From NCBI GenBank assembly GCA_029962745.1, contig CM057169.1, forward strand, positions 15,033,162-15,097,161: a DNA stretch of 64,000 bases. The letters run 5' to 3'. The translations under genes were made by a program, and so were the position numbers. Below are positions 54,150 to 64,000 of the stretch, piece by piece; position 1 is the first letter of the stretch; every line of letters begins with the position of its first letter. The notes under the pieces were generated by a model. It had not been told where the DNA came from. It did not search any database and was given only the letters and a program-made list of their open reading frames with translations. This DNA is from Echinometra lucunter. Taxonomy: Eukaryota > Echinodermata > Echinoidea > Camarodonta > Echinometridae.

Positions 54150-54580
54150 ACGAAAACCATCTTGAGTTGGTCCAAAAGTTTCACCTGGCAGATGGGGGGG
54201 GGGGCAGTAAAAAATATTGCTGTACACATGCATGCTCAGAAAAATATGTGGAAAGGGTAGTTTTTGCCAGTTAAGGAGCGTAACACGCGTGACTCGATTT
54301 GGGTGTCAAATAGGTCCGAAATTCTCAAAAGGGCAGGTTTTCTTGAGTTTGTTAACAGACATTTAGGGTATCCGTTTCCCATCCTTAGTGTAGACTTGAT
54401 GCTGCCTCAAACCACATAATTCTATTCTAAAACCAAAAAGACAGGGACAGTGGCCTTGTTTAGGGGATATATTTGAGGAGGTTAAACTTGTTTAATGGTA
54501 AATTTTCATCAAAAAGACTCAAAAATAAACTTGAAAAGGGTGTGATTTTGATCGATGGATAGAACTCGTATAGGGTGGTT
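54150..54580 (+). repeat. Dispersed repeat family K, copy 2
   Basis: G-run, GGGTAGTTTTTGCCAGTTAA, GACTCGATTTGGGTGTCAAA and AAGGGTGTGATTTTGATCG parallel the minus-strand copy at 33470-33880. Confidence 0.65.
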
Positions 54581-54599
54581 TTGGAAAACTTGACCCTTT

Positions 54600-54900
54600 T
54601 CTCATTACAAGGGATAGTGCTAGATGGCGCCACCTATAAGGTGAGAATGCGGCGACGTTGTATAGGCACAATCAAGGGAGGTCCACTGCAATCCCAAACC
54701 GTACCACCTCTGGGGGGGTGGTCCAGGGGAGATAGCACGATCCAGAGCGCACCAATTCGCATTTTACTGTGCAGAGAGTGCTAAGATAGATCGCGCTACC
54801 ATCTGCAAGTGTGAACCCGCGGCGTGCCAGTGGACTTCCCTGGTGCACACCATGGGTTGTCCCACAATAGCGCAATCCTCTTTCCAATCTGCTAATGAGA
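54600..54900. other. GC-rich segment, possible degenerate foldback
   Basis: Much less AT-rich than its surroundings. GGTCCACTGCAATCC (54680) and GTGGACTTCCCTGGTG (54831), GGTGGTCCAGGGG and TGGTGCACACCATGG give partial inverted symmetry. The overlapping frames on both strands (69 and 71 codons) have no known domain. Confidence 0.4.
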
Positions 54901-54904
54901 ACGG

Positions 54905-56930
54905 GTCTATGATACTCTAATCAGTGTGTACATCCCTTTCTCTTTAGATTCTTTTTTTATAGCATGGGCAAAAGTGGTATACTTTTCCTGTCGTCTGAAC
55001 AGGTTATCAGTATTCATTCAACCACAGTGGTAATGTTAGAACCCAGAGGACTCTTTTCACCAGCTATCGCTTTCCGTATTTCAACGTTTGAATGAAATGT
55101 ATGGGATAATTCTAGATCTGCCAGAAATTTGAGACTGCTTGATGTATGCATGTTGCAGAGATGATGGTTTCCCATTTCAACTTCTTATTCAGGAAAAGTT
55201 TGTATGGCTTTTCTATGATCCAGCAGATTATTGCCAAATGTTCAGAGAGGAGAGAAAAAAAACCATGATTGTTGTGCTACAGCTAATGTTGAGTAGTTCA
55301 CAGTGACATTACATTTCATTTCTATGGAAAGTGTGTTAAATAGAAGGTACTGAAAAAATTTTATCTCATAACTGTTAGGAATCTACTTGTCGGGGAAATA
55401 ACTCCTGTATTAATCCGTATTAAATGAATAAAATTATAAAAACTGGCTAAAACATGATACTTTTTTTTTTAAAGAACAAAAAAAATATGGATATGCACAT
55501 ATGGTACTGAATATGGAAATTAGTAGCCTTTATAATGAAAATGTTAATTCTGCAAATGCAAAATCATTTCTGAAATATATAATCAATAAACTTTGCTGAA
55601 GTTGTAATGAATAAGGTTAAAGAGGAGCTTGTAAATTTTGGTCTTTTAAGAACAAGAGTCTTCATCTTTGTTGGGTTTTTTTTTCTTTTTTTTCCAACCA
55701 GGGTCATGTAGCTTTAATCTTTAATTCTTAACTGTATGTTAGAAACATTTCACACATTTTGTTTTATAACTGACATGTTTCCAAACACCTGAACTCACAG
55801 TTTCGTCTTTGTTTTATATTATCTTCATTTTCCAGAAATGATGAGTAATTTTCAGTGCGGTAACCTGAAGACCTGAGAGTAGTTACTGTGTTACATAATA
55901 TTACATAACATCCTTCAAATGTGGATTTCTGTGGTTTTATGTTTTTCATGAGCGAGTTGTAATTAGGAAAATTTGCAGGCATGCTGTATTAACCTTGCCT
56001 GTAGGATAGGAAGGAGAGGAATAGAACAAATGGTTGTGTGATTGGCTTGGGGAAGGAGCTCAAGGAGATTGGGATATAAAACAGTTGCAGTAAGATTGTG
56101 TGCATTGTACTTGAAGACTGTTGGTAGCGGTGCAGACATGTTATACATGTGATGCAAAGCCAGCTATGAGGACTTCCTGATGTGCATGTATATACTCCAT
56201 GGACCAGTTTCATTCATGTATTCTGTGAAATGGTAATTTGTTATTGGTAAGTCATATTTGCATACATGATGGGTCAAACGTACATTTATGTCATTGCATT
56301 GAAAGGCTTCCATGGAATGTAATATCAATTTCAACAATGTATTTTTACTAGAATTAAATGCTGTATTGATTGTATTGCTTTGTACATGTATGTTGCTGCT
56401 TGCTGTGTACATGTGTCTGTCAATTAACTAGCTTTAACTAGTCAGCTGTTGCTGGATATTTGCTGATTTTTATTACCCTGATTGTATTGTTTCTAAGAAA
56501 CTGTTTACAAATACACATACTTGAGTTACGGCCTTTTTATATATAGTTACATGTACATGTAAATCATATATTGTGCAGTTTATTCTGTTAAATTGCTCAT
56601 TATATGATATAAAATCAAATTAGACATTTCCAAAATAAATTTTTTCTTTATTCAGAGCTGAGAATTCACCCATATACATGTAGATAGGCCATTTCATGAA
56701 AACTGAACAGCATGCTATCAGGGAGTTGGAAGTGGAGATATGATGATATTGTTAGGGGACCTTGCAAATTCAATATGCTCCAACTCGTATGTCTGCCTGT
56801 GGGACTACATTAGAGAGGTTTGGTGAATGGGATGGAATATGACTTAGAAATCATTTAGGAAGCTGTGAGTCAGAATCAAAGGGGAGTGTATTACATGCAG
56901 AGGTGTGAAAGACTGGCATCTGCGAAGTGT
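54905..56930. other. Intergenic sequence, no gene seen
   Basis: AT-rich; short open frames on minus at 55764-56412 are featureless. TACATGTACATG at 56552. Confidence 0.4.
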
Positions 56931-56946
56931 ATCCTTCAGAAAATAT

Positions 56947-56959
56947 GTTGCTAGGCAAC
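56947..56959. promoter_or_regulatory. RFX X-box
   Basis: GTTGCTAGGCAAC is a full X-box palindrome, the binding site of RFX factors that commonly drive ciliary genes. It lies in a complex, non-repetitive stretch (about 56880-57010). No promoter or first exon was recognised beside it. Confidence 0.45.
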
Positions 56960-57052
56960 AGATGATGCATTCATGTGGAAGCGAAACTAGTGATGCCCGT
57001 AATTGTTAGGGGTTCCTCTTTTAATATTTTCCTGGGCTGCTTGTCCTCTCTT

Positions 57053-57055
<3 letters not shown>

Positions 57056-57088
<33 letters not shown>
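57056..57088. repeat. (TC)n microsatellite
   Basis: About 16 TC dinucleotides. Confidence 0.93.
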
Positions 57089-57092
<4 letters not shown>

Positions 57093-57099
57093 TCTTTCT

Positions 57100-58785
57100 C
57101 TTCCTTTGTCTCTCTCTCTTTTTTTTCCCCCCTGTTATTCTGTGAAGCTTCTAATTTTCAGAATCGCTAGTAATAGAGATGGCAGTGTTAGTTCTACAAT
57201 ATTAGCCCCTACATGTATTCCACCAACGTGTATGTACTAGTACATGATGGTTAATGATAGAGAATATCCATGTATTCCCATCAAGAGAATATACATGTAC
57301 ATGTATATTTTCTTCATGGGGAGGCAGGGGGCGGGGGGGGGGTGGCTCCAGTGCTTGCAATTATTTCATCATGTTATTAAAAGAAGGTTTTATTTGACAG
57401 GATTTTTACAGGCTGGACAGAAATACATGAAAACACAACAAGACACAATGCAGATTACTCATGATGGTTAGAAGGAGGAAAAAGATTGAGGAAAGTATCT
57501 ATATTGAACATTTTTTCTGTTTTACAAATTTAAAAGTTAGACTTCTATTAAGTTTCTTGGGGGTACATTTAGAGTATTCTATTTTTCAATGGCATCAACT
57601 GTCACTTAGAAATTTAAAATTTAGATTTTAAGTACTGTGTAAAAAGCGAAGAAACCAGTAAGATGATATTACCTGTGCTCTAGGCTATGGGGAAAAGATC
57701 CCCATACACTTGATAGTGACTTCAGTCACCAAAACTAAGAATAGAACGACTGTTTATATTCCTGGTTGTCAGTCAAAAATTGTTTTGCATTTGTTTCTTT
57801 GGAGAGGAAATCCTTTTTGTAAACAACCAGGTGAGCTATCAAATATATTAGATCCATGCTAGGGGTCTTCGAAATCCACCTTTAGCCCCTGTCTTCCCAA
57901 TAATAGGATGAAGTTGTCATGTGCACCTTTGTGCAAAGTAAGATTGATTCCGCATTTTGTTTCAAGGTTTAAAGGTTGTTAAGGAGGAGATTCTGCATTT
58001 ATTTACATGTATTTTACATGTAAAATGTATAGATCTTATTTTTCCTTGTAATATACTACTGTTTTTGCTCTCGTCATGATCATAGTATGTAATCTGTTGT
58101 GCCATGCAGAAGTAAATAAATAGATTAATTAATTAATTGATTAATGTATTTTTTGTTTTCCCTATTCATACAAATGCCAGAACAATGTCAGTTTCATTGA
58201 AAAAAAATCATTTTCTGTTCAGAAGCTTAAAACAAGCTGCAATTGAACACAATTTCAAAGATCATGTGATCTCTTTGTTTCATGTGGAACAAACATAATT
58301 AATGGTGAGAAGAGAGAGAGGGGGGAGGGGGTAGAAGCAGGAAGAGGAAATGAAAAAAATATCTAGTTGGTTTTCTTGATTGTTTGTCTAGTTTTCTGTA
58401 ATTTCTTTCAAAAAAATGAAATTTTCTGAAAGAGTCCCACAAATTCTCACCATTATGTTCAAAACTTCATAGAATGCAAAACATACCTTACAATATGATA
58501 ACAAGAATATTAAAATTGTAATATGCAGTCCCTTATTTCAGTCTTCATGTGTTTCCATGCAGATTTTTCGTTTTTTACATAAGTAAGTTATGAAATTGGA
58601 ATTACATACAGTGCTTGGTCATAACTTAATTTGCTGCAAGGTAAGGTACATAATTTAATGGCTTGAATGACTCATTTTATGATTTTCTCTCAAAATCATT
58701 TTCACAATTCAAGCTCAAGATATTGTTTAACCAATAACATGTAACAGAGTGGTTACCCATATTAGCTGACTGACCATGCCCTTTA
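57100..58785. other. Intergenic sequence, no gene seen
   Basis: AT-rich; TACATGTACATGTA at 57292-57305, G-rich patch at 57317-57342. No supported exon. Confidence 0.4.
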
Positions 58786-58789
58786 AAAA

Positions 58790-59065
58790 GAAAGCCAGCT
58801 TGTCGCAAATGATGCCCCAAATTGAATCAATATGCTCCGGTGTTTGTTTTGGCCATGGAGGAGGAAAGAAGAAGATGATCATCATCATCGTGATGAAGAT
58901 GATGGAGTGTGGAATATATTTATGATGGCCTTGAAGGAATAACCAAATATTTCCCGCCCAGCATGTCTCATCTCGCTTCGCTACCCTCGGCTGCGTTCAC
59001 CCATCATGTCGGTTTTAGATTAACCACTCTAAGATCCAGCTTTGTGTCAGTCAAAGGCGGTTGCT
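58790..59065. promoter_or_regulatory. Candidate conserved non-coding island with half X-box
   Basis: Complex, CpG-containing sequence; GGTTGCTAGGCAC (59052-59064) is a near X-box, with a short GATGAT run inside at 58875-58905. Composition-based inference. Confidence 0.3.
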
Positions 59066-59164
59066 AGGCACATACATGTATGTATGAACAATCTGAATGT
59101 AACTACAGTACACTGCTGTATCTGCACCTTGTTTCAAACACAGTTAAACCTGTTGTAACCTTCA

Positions 59165-59225
59165 TAATAATAATAATAATGATAATATTCTGCATTAACA
59201 TAGCGCCTAATACATCTCTCTGGAT
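59165..59225 (+). repeat. (ATA)n microsatellite with CATTAACATAGCGCCTAATA flank
   Basis: Fourth example of trinucleotides followed by a CATTxAxATAGCGC sequence (compare 15083). Confidence 0.65.
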
Positions 59226-59389
59226 AAAAATTATCAACTATAAAATGTTTTTAAAATATGTGTACCTGGTATGTACATATAGTTCCCCATCTTGTGGATA
59301 ATTTATAGGATTCATATTTGAAAATGTAGTTGCTACAAACTAAAATTTCAAAAGAATAATATTAACTTTAGATAGGCCTCTGTATGTTA

Positions 59390-60200
59390 TCAAGTGTGAA
59401 CGTGCCTGAGAAGCATGTTTCTCGCAAGGGTTTTTCTGTGTCGATACATGAAAGAGAGAAATCTAAACTTTCATGCCAGTATCACCAAACGTTATTCTTT
59501 AGCTTGACTCTAGTGTGGACATGCCCAAAAATGAGCATGAATAGGGACATCCCCAAATGCTTAGATCTGGGCCTGTTCATAAGGAGTGAAGCGTAGACTT
59601 TCAGCCAACGTCGCCAATGTTATTCTTTAACTTAACTTGAGTGTGGATATGTCCATAAAGCTTGTTTTCTGAAGGGTTTCCTGCTTGGTTGTTTTTAGGA
59701 AGTAAAATGTAAATTGTTATGTCAAATGCTTTGCTTAGCCTGAGTGTGGACGTGCCCAAGAAACACATTCTCTCGAGGGTTTTCCGCAGGGATCTTGACC
59801 CGTTAGATTTAGCGCTCTGCTGGGCGGGCAAGAGCTATCCTTGGCTTTGGGGAGGCTTGACGCTTGTTATTCCAGTAACCATAAACCAAACTAAAGAGTA
59901 ATATCATGAGCTAACTTGATGGAATATTGGTGGTTGCGGAAGAGCGGATTGTGGATGAGAGGATTGTAGTGTCTCATACGAGCTTGTTCAGACTGGCTGC
60001 TTTTTATCGTAAAATGCATAATCCTCAAATCGAACAGTTTGATGTTGTATATAGCATAGTGTCACCAAAGTGGACCCAGTTTTGCATTCAATCATCTGTG
60101 AAGTTCATACACCAACTTCAAATCAGTATCATAAGCTAACTGACTGGTCAATACCGGTGGTTGTGGAAAAGAGGATCATGGTGTCTATGTGAGCTTGTTC
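59390..60200 (+). repeat. Degenerate tandem repeats, ~110-130-bp then ~230-bp units
   Basis: GTGTG(A/G)A(C/T)(G/A)TGCC-type starts at about 59393, 59512, 59641 and 59743, each followed by a 'CTCGAGGGTTTTCCG'-like phrase in three units. From 59920, 'GAGCTTGTTCAGACTG' marks two further units about 210 bp apart. The short frames across it lack domains. Confidence 0.65.
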
Positions 60201-60980
60201 AGACTGCCCGCTTTTTTTCGTAGCTATTGACTACTTCATGCTGAAACAGTTAGATTAGGAGCACTTTTTAAGATGATAGATAGCACAACAATTTAATGTT
60301 CTGAATATCTTTTTCTAAGTTCATGATGCAAGTACCAACTGTACATGTATAGAAAAGGAATGTGATCCAACTTGATGGAATATTGGCATTTGCTGAAGAG
60401 AAGATAAGCTACACAATATAGTTCAAACATTTGGTGAAGAGAAGAAGCTACACAACAAAAGAAAATAACTCCCCCCTAATTCAAAATAGCATAACTTTTT
60501 AAGGAAAAAGTTTTGAGGAAAATACTTTGGCAGGAGTGTTCCTACACTTATTAACTAACTTCTGTGCGAAAATGAGATTGATCCGTCTAGTCATGCATGA
60601 GTGAGCAGACATTAAAGGCAAAAATGTTACTTTTCAAAAGTTGCAAAAGTCACTTTGGGGGTCTGTGAACAACACTTTGGCGAATTTGGTTTCTTCCATT
60701 GTTTGACCCCGTCATGCTTATCCCTGACACTTTTCGTGTTCATCACAGTTGGGTGAACACAATTTTTTGAAGAAAGTGATGTTAAGCCCTCCTAAATCTA
60801 CAAAATCCATTCAGTTTATGGAAAGAATTGCCATCAACCAACATGAGTCGGCACATTATGTGAAAATTCTGGGTAGTCATTTTTCCGGCATTAAACAGTA
60901 GATTTTTAGCACTTCTTGCTTCATCGTTTAATGTTCTACTCAAGCATGACACAACCTCAATAAACATCAACAGCACTTAA

Positions 60981-61460
60981 AGTGATTACACAATGGTAAA
61001 AGAAAAATTGATATATGATCGAGAATAGAATTCTAAGAAGAATAACCTTAAAAATTTGATGATTTTCAATCAAAATCAGTGCATTTTGGATAATTTTCTC
61101 ATAAAAAGTCAAGAGTTGACCAAAAAATTTGAGTATGAGGTATGACGTAAAAGTGGGTACCCAGCTTCGCGCATTGCAGTTGTGCTGCGCGCTAGACTGT
61201 ACAATATGTATTACACCTTGCGCGCATTTTGCTAGAAGTGCGCGACAAGGTACCCACTTTGACGTCATTTTGACGTCAAAGTGGGTACCCAGTTGAAACT
61301 GGGTCACAGCTGAGGGGTCAAAAATATCCTGAAATCTTACCACATTTTGGGGTTTCCTTGGCAACACGACTTTTTAAAAAACTTTAGGCAGATGATTTTC
61401 TGCTAATAAAATCATGCTCTTTTAAATGAGCTAACATTGTTTCAGCATTGGGTACCCCCT
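60981..61460 (-). mobile_element. TTAA-MITE family B, copy 2 (480 bp)
   Basis: Inverted relative to 47336-47816. TTAA at 60977-60980 and 61461-61464. Retains the two TGACGTCA boxes (61260, 61271) and the shared open frame, here ending about 136 codons from its ATG on minus. Confidence 0.9.
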
Positions 61461-61464
61461 TTAA

Positions 61465-61925
61465 AGGCATTGGCTAAGTTTGTGAGTAGCTGATTTAAAA
61501 GATTCTCAAACTAAGATGAAACATGTGTATGAGTACTTGTATTTGTACTCAAAAACCCTGAAACCAACCATAATTTGGAATGAAAAAGTGTAAGTTAGAT
61601 GCATACGGTGATTTTATTATCCTTCGTCTCACGAGGCAATCACTAAGAGGACCACTTTGCTTGAATTTGAAAATGCCGTTATGTGCCTCCCGCCGCGTGA
61701 TTCGCCAATACACACAGTATGGTAAGGTGAGTCATACGCGCATGCGCACTCCTCGTATAGTTTTCAAACATTGGTTCACATTTTTTATATTTAAAAATAC
61801 TTCCTGTGGATATTATACTTTGAAACTTTCAGACTGGTATTTTTACACTATAACCCTTATGTTTATCCCATTTTCAAGTAACAAAACAAGATTTTTTAAA
61901 AATCATAACAATGTTAACCTATGTC
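61465..61925 (+). mobile_element. TTAA-MITE family A, copy 3 (461 bp)
   Basis: Begins AGGCATTGGCTAAGTTTGTG directly after the TTAA that ends family B, and ends AACCTATGTCT before TTAA (61926-61929). It has a ~25-bp internal deletion relative to 6734-7221 near 61755. Confidence 0.9.
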
Positions 61926-62124
61926 TTTAAACAAACACCAGGAAAAGCTTGTTTCACAAAACCCCCAAAATGACTGTTGTGACTTTTGAAAAGTGACATT
62001 TTTGCCTTTAATGTCTGCTCACTCATGCATGACTTGACAGATCAATCTCATTTTCAAATAAAAGTTAGTCAATAAGTATAGGAAAGCTCCTGCCAAATTA
62101 TTTTGCTCAAAAGTTCTTCGTTAA

Positions 62125-62559
62125 AGGCAAAGTCCACCCCAAAAGTTTCACTGTTTCAATTAAAGGAGTTAAATTTGAACAGCATTTTAAAAAAAGAAAT
62201 GAGCAAAATCGGTCAAAGAATAAGAAAATTACACTCATTTACATTATCTAATAAATTACTCACAGTTCAGAAGAATTGCTTTTTACATAACATACTTTAA
62301 CTATGGAGTGAGAAAATCTGTAACTTCCAAGAAAATTGAGAAAATGTGAAATTTCATGTACAAAATGAATGGAGAGCTGCTCGCATGTGATGTCATCAGT
62401 GTTGCCAATTTGCAGAGCCGAGAGTAATTTACTAGAAGATATAAATGAGTGTAATTTTCTTATTCTTTGACAGATTTTGCTCATTTCTTTTTCAAAATGC
62501 TGTTCAAATTCATCTTCGTTTTTATTGAAACCGTGAAACTTCTGGGGTGGACTTTTCCT
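62125..62559 (+). mobile_element. TTAA-MITE family D, intact copy (435 bp)
   Basis: TIRs AGGCAAAGTCCACCCCAAAA and, on minus, AGGAAAAGTCCACCCCAGAA, both continuing with GTTTCAC(T/G)GTTTCAAT. TTAA at 62121-62124 and 62560-62563. The empty target is preserved at 20547-20550. Confidence 0.92.
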
Positions 62560-62619
62560 TTAAAAAAGTTATGCTATTTTGAATTAGGGGGGAGTTACTT
62601 TTTTGTTGTTGTGTTTAGT

Positions 62620-63490
62620 TCAAACCATCTGCTTTTCACAAAATGTAGTGTTAGTAATGTACATATACTTTGGAACCATAATGTTCTTCATTGTAGCAGT
62701 ATTCATGGTGGAACAATGGACTCTTTTTTAAAATTTTAATGCTTAAGTTTCTGGCATTGTTTATATACTAATTAAAGAACAATGCCTTATTTGTTGGATA
62801 TTGTGGGATGTAAAAAAAGGGATTGTGCCTCCTACTACAAACTTGCTCAGACATGTGGAGCCAAGAAGAATTAACAATTAAATCGATGAAAGCTTTGCGT
62901 TTGTGATATAACGTTGGAACAATGGGCTCAAATTTGACGTTCAACTTGAATGTTCAAGCAGCATGCAAAGATGGATTTGTAGAAGTGCTTGCGTAGGTAC
63001 ATGTAGCTTTGTTTCAGTTCAACTATTTTGAAATTATTTTCAGTACTGATAAACTGTAGAGCCAAGTAGTCGGTAGAGCCAAATATTGAGTCCAAGAACA
63101 TGCAAGCAATGACTTGTATCTGATTGCAATATTGAACCTGTTGCATGTGTGTCTGATAACATTGCAAACAGTGCATGTGATCTTGGGGTTTCTCACGTGT
63201 GGGGAGCAAATATTTGTGGTTTGTATAAGACCTGTCTCTTGTTATTGTAGTAATCATAAACCAGAGGAGGAGGAGGAGGAAGGATTTGTGGAAGGATCAT
63301 GTCATTTTTGAGGTTTGATACACGTTAGTCAAAGTAGAGCATTTAGAAATACTAAATGGAACGTTTGAAAGGTCTGTAATGTAACTGTAAGTCAGGAGTT
63401 TTTGAGAGATGTTGGAGTTGTGGGAGAAGGTGAAAGATGATATGTGAGCTTTCTCAGTCTTTTCTTGTCAGTCAGGAAAAATATCATGAT
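62620..63490. other. No gene seen
   Basis: Spacer; GAGGAG run at 63264-63279. The minus frame at 62928-63257 (109 codons) has no recognisable domain. Confidence 0.4.
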
Positions 63491-63496
63491 AAAAAA

Positions 63497-63805
63497 AGTT
63501 CCTTGAAAATGATTGCTCTTCATGTACCCTTGTATAGGAAATATGACAAGAAACGGCTTGAGTTTTCAGCCCCAACTTTTTGTATGTAGTCCCATATACA
63601 TGTACCTATTTTGGGATGCAGTGCATGTGCTTATTATGAGCAGGATTGATGAGTTGATTCCTTTTCATTGTGAAGGTTTTAAAACCTCGGGGGTTTTACA
63701 GCAATTTTTATAAATAAAAATTTTTGTACATGTAATCATTCTTCCCCAGTTGCTTTGGCACATTCTTTCACGTTGTAATCACATGACCAGAACTCCTTTA
63801 TCTTT
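63497..63805 (+). repeat. Dispersed repeat family L, copy 3
   Basis: TGACAAGAAACGGCTTGAG, TAGTCCCATATACATGTAC, GCAGTGCATG and TTGTAATCACATGACCAGAA parallel the copies at 14331 and 17310. It preserves the site ATGACCAGAAC where the foldback sits in copy 1. Confidence 0.7.
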
Positions 63806-63849
63806 AATGTGCTTATGTACAGTACAGTACGTTCAGTACAGTACGTTCA

Positions 63850-64000
63850 TACCCTTTTTACACTGGCAAAATTTTGCTTAGTCCCGGACTATTGGTGGGG
63901 TTAAGGGAGGCCTTAGCTCCACCGATAGTACCGGACTTTCCTTAGCCCACTTTCTGTTTACACTGCTTTTTGCAAAAGTGGGCTAGCCCCACCGATAGTC
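63850..64000. repeat. Edge of an unresolved foldback repeat
   Basis: TTTTTACACTGGCAAAATTTT and GTTTACACTGCTTTTTGCAA are two related starts, and CCCCACCGATAGT occurs with its inverse ACTATTGGTGGGG. The element runs off the window. Just before it, CAGTACAGTACGTT is duplicated (63819-63846). Confidence 0.5.

Larger units (their letters stand above)
60450..62616. mobile_element. Foldback element family C filled with three other MITEs
   Basis: Outer TIRs (ACACAACAAAA, TAACTCCCCCCTAATTCAAA) match the unfilled copy at 19828-20603. The interior carries family B (60981-61460), family A (61465-61925) and family D (62125-62559), each bounded by TTAA. Subtracting the inserts and one TTAA each leaves 779 bp, against 776 bp in the unfilled copy. 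Confidence 0.9.

Noticed and set aside
54575..54887. 69- and 71-codon frames on opposite strands
   Set aside because: They overlap in a GC-rich degenerate foldback with no domain or splice context.
61580..61930. 116-codon frame
   Set aside because: It is family A MITE sequence, with a related short frame in the copy at 6734-7221; repeat identity, not coding, explains it.

Overview
The window looks like a stretch of invertebrate deuterostome nuclear DNA, most likely from an echinoderm such as a sea urchin. This is inferred from style, not from a search: AT-rich sequence, spliced genes with GT/AG introns, very frequent palindromic TACATGTA motifs, many short foldback (MITE-like) elements, trinucleotide microsatellites and TTAGGG-like tracts. 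There are no bacterial operons, phage genes or CRISPR arrays.

Only one gene is clear. Positions 28-262 and 709-925 (plus strand) are the last two coding exons of a TNF-superfamily ligand. They join in frame across a canonical intron and supply almost the whole C-terminal TNF homology domain (149 residues to the stop). Its upstream exons lie outside the window. A second, weak candidate is a 92-nt terminal-exon-like segment at 32384-32475. Everything else is intergenic or intronic as far as can be read, and the long open frames elsewhere are by-products of low-complexity or transposon sequence.

Layout: 1-2550, TNF ligand 3' exons and flank. 2690-4660, GAT-rich minisatellite followed by two foldback elements. 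5.1-10.6 kb, possible LINE tail, several TIR elements including an intact TTAA-flanked MITE, a 1.08-kb foldback with internal tandem repeats, and a 0.34-kb-period duplication. 10.6-24 kb, sparse sequence with foldbacks at 14.6 and 16.5-17.2 kb and an unfilled foldback at 19.8-20.6 kb. 24.1-25.2 kb, ~168-bp tandem array, then a cluster of non-repetitive islands (25.3-26.7 kb) that could be cis-regulatory. 29.3-36.7 kb, duplications, polypyrimidine tracts, a hAT-type MITE with perfect 8-bp target duplication and a ~178-bp tandem array. 38-47 kb, tRNA-like SINEs and foldbacks, including a 183-bp element with a telomere-like core flanked by a 9-bp direct repeat, and a ~160-bp array. 47-52 kb, a second MITE family carrying paired CRE palindromes and a large TC-rich array. 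53-60 kb, (TTC)n, minisatellites, a perfect RFX X-box and degenerate tandem repeats. 60.45-62.62 kb, a foldback element containing three other MITEs, each at a TTAA site.

The strongest biology here is transposon archaeology. The 60.45-62.62 kb element can be compared with its sibling at 19.83-20.60 kb, which still has both empty TTAA sites. Removing the inserts and their TTAA duplications leaves 779 bp, against 776 bp for the empty sibling. Three MITE families with different internal sequence therefore appear to share TTAA insertion specificity (piggyBac-like or another TTAA-using transposase). All family names other than TNF ligand are inferences from sequence structure; no database search was possible.
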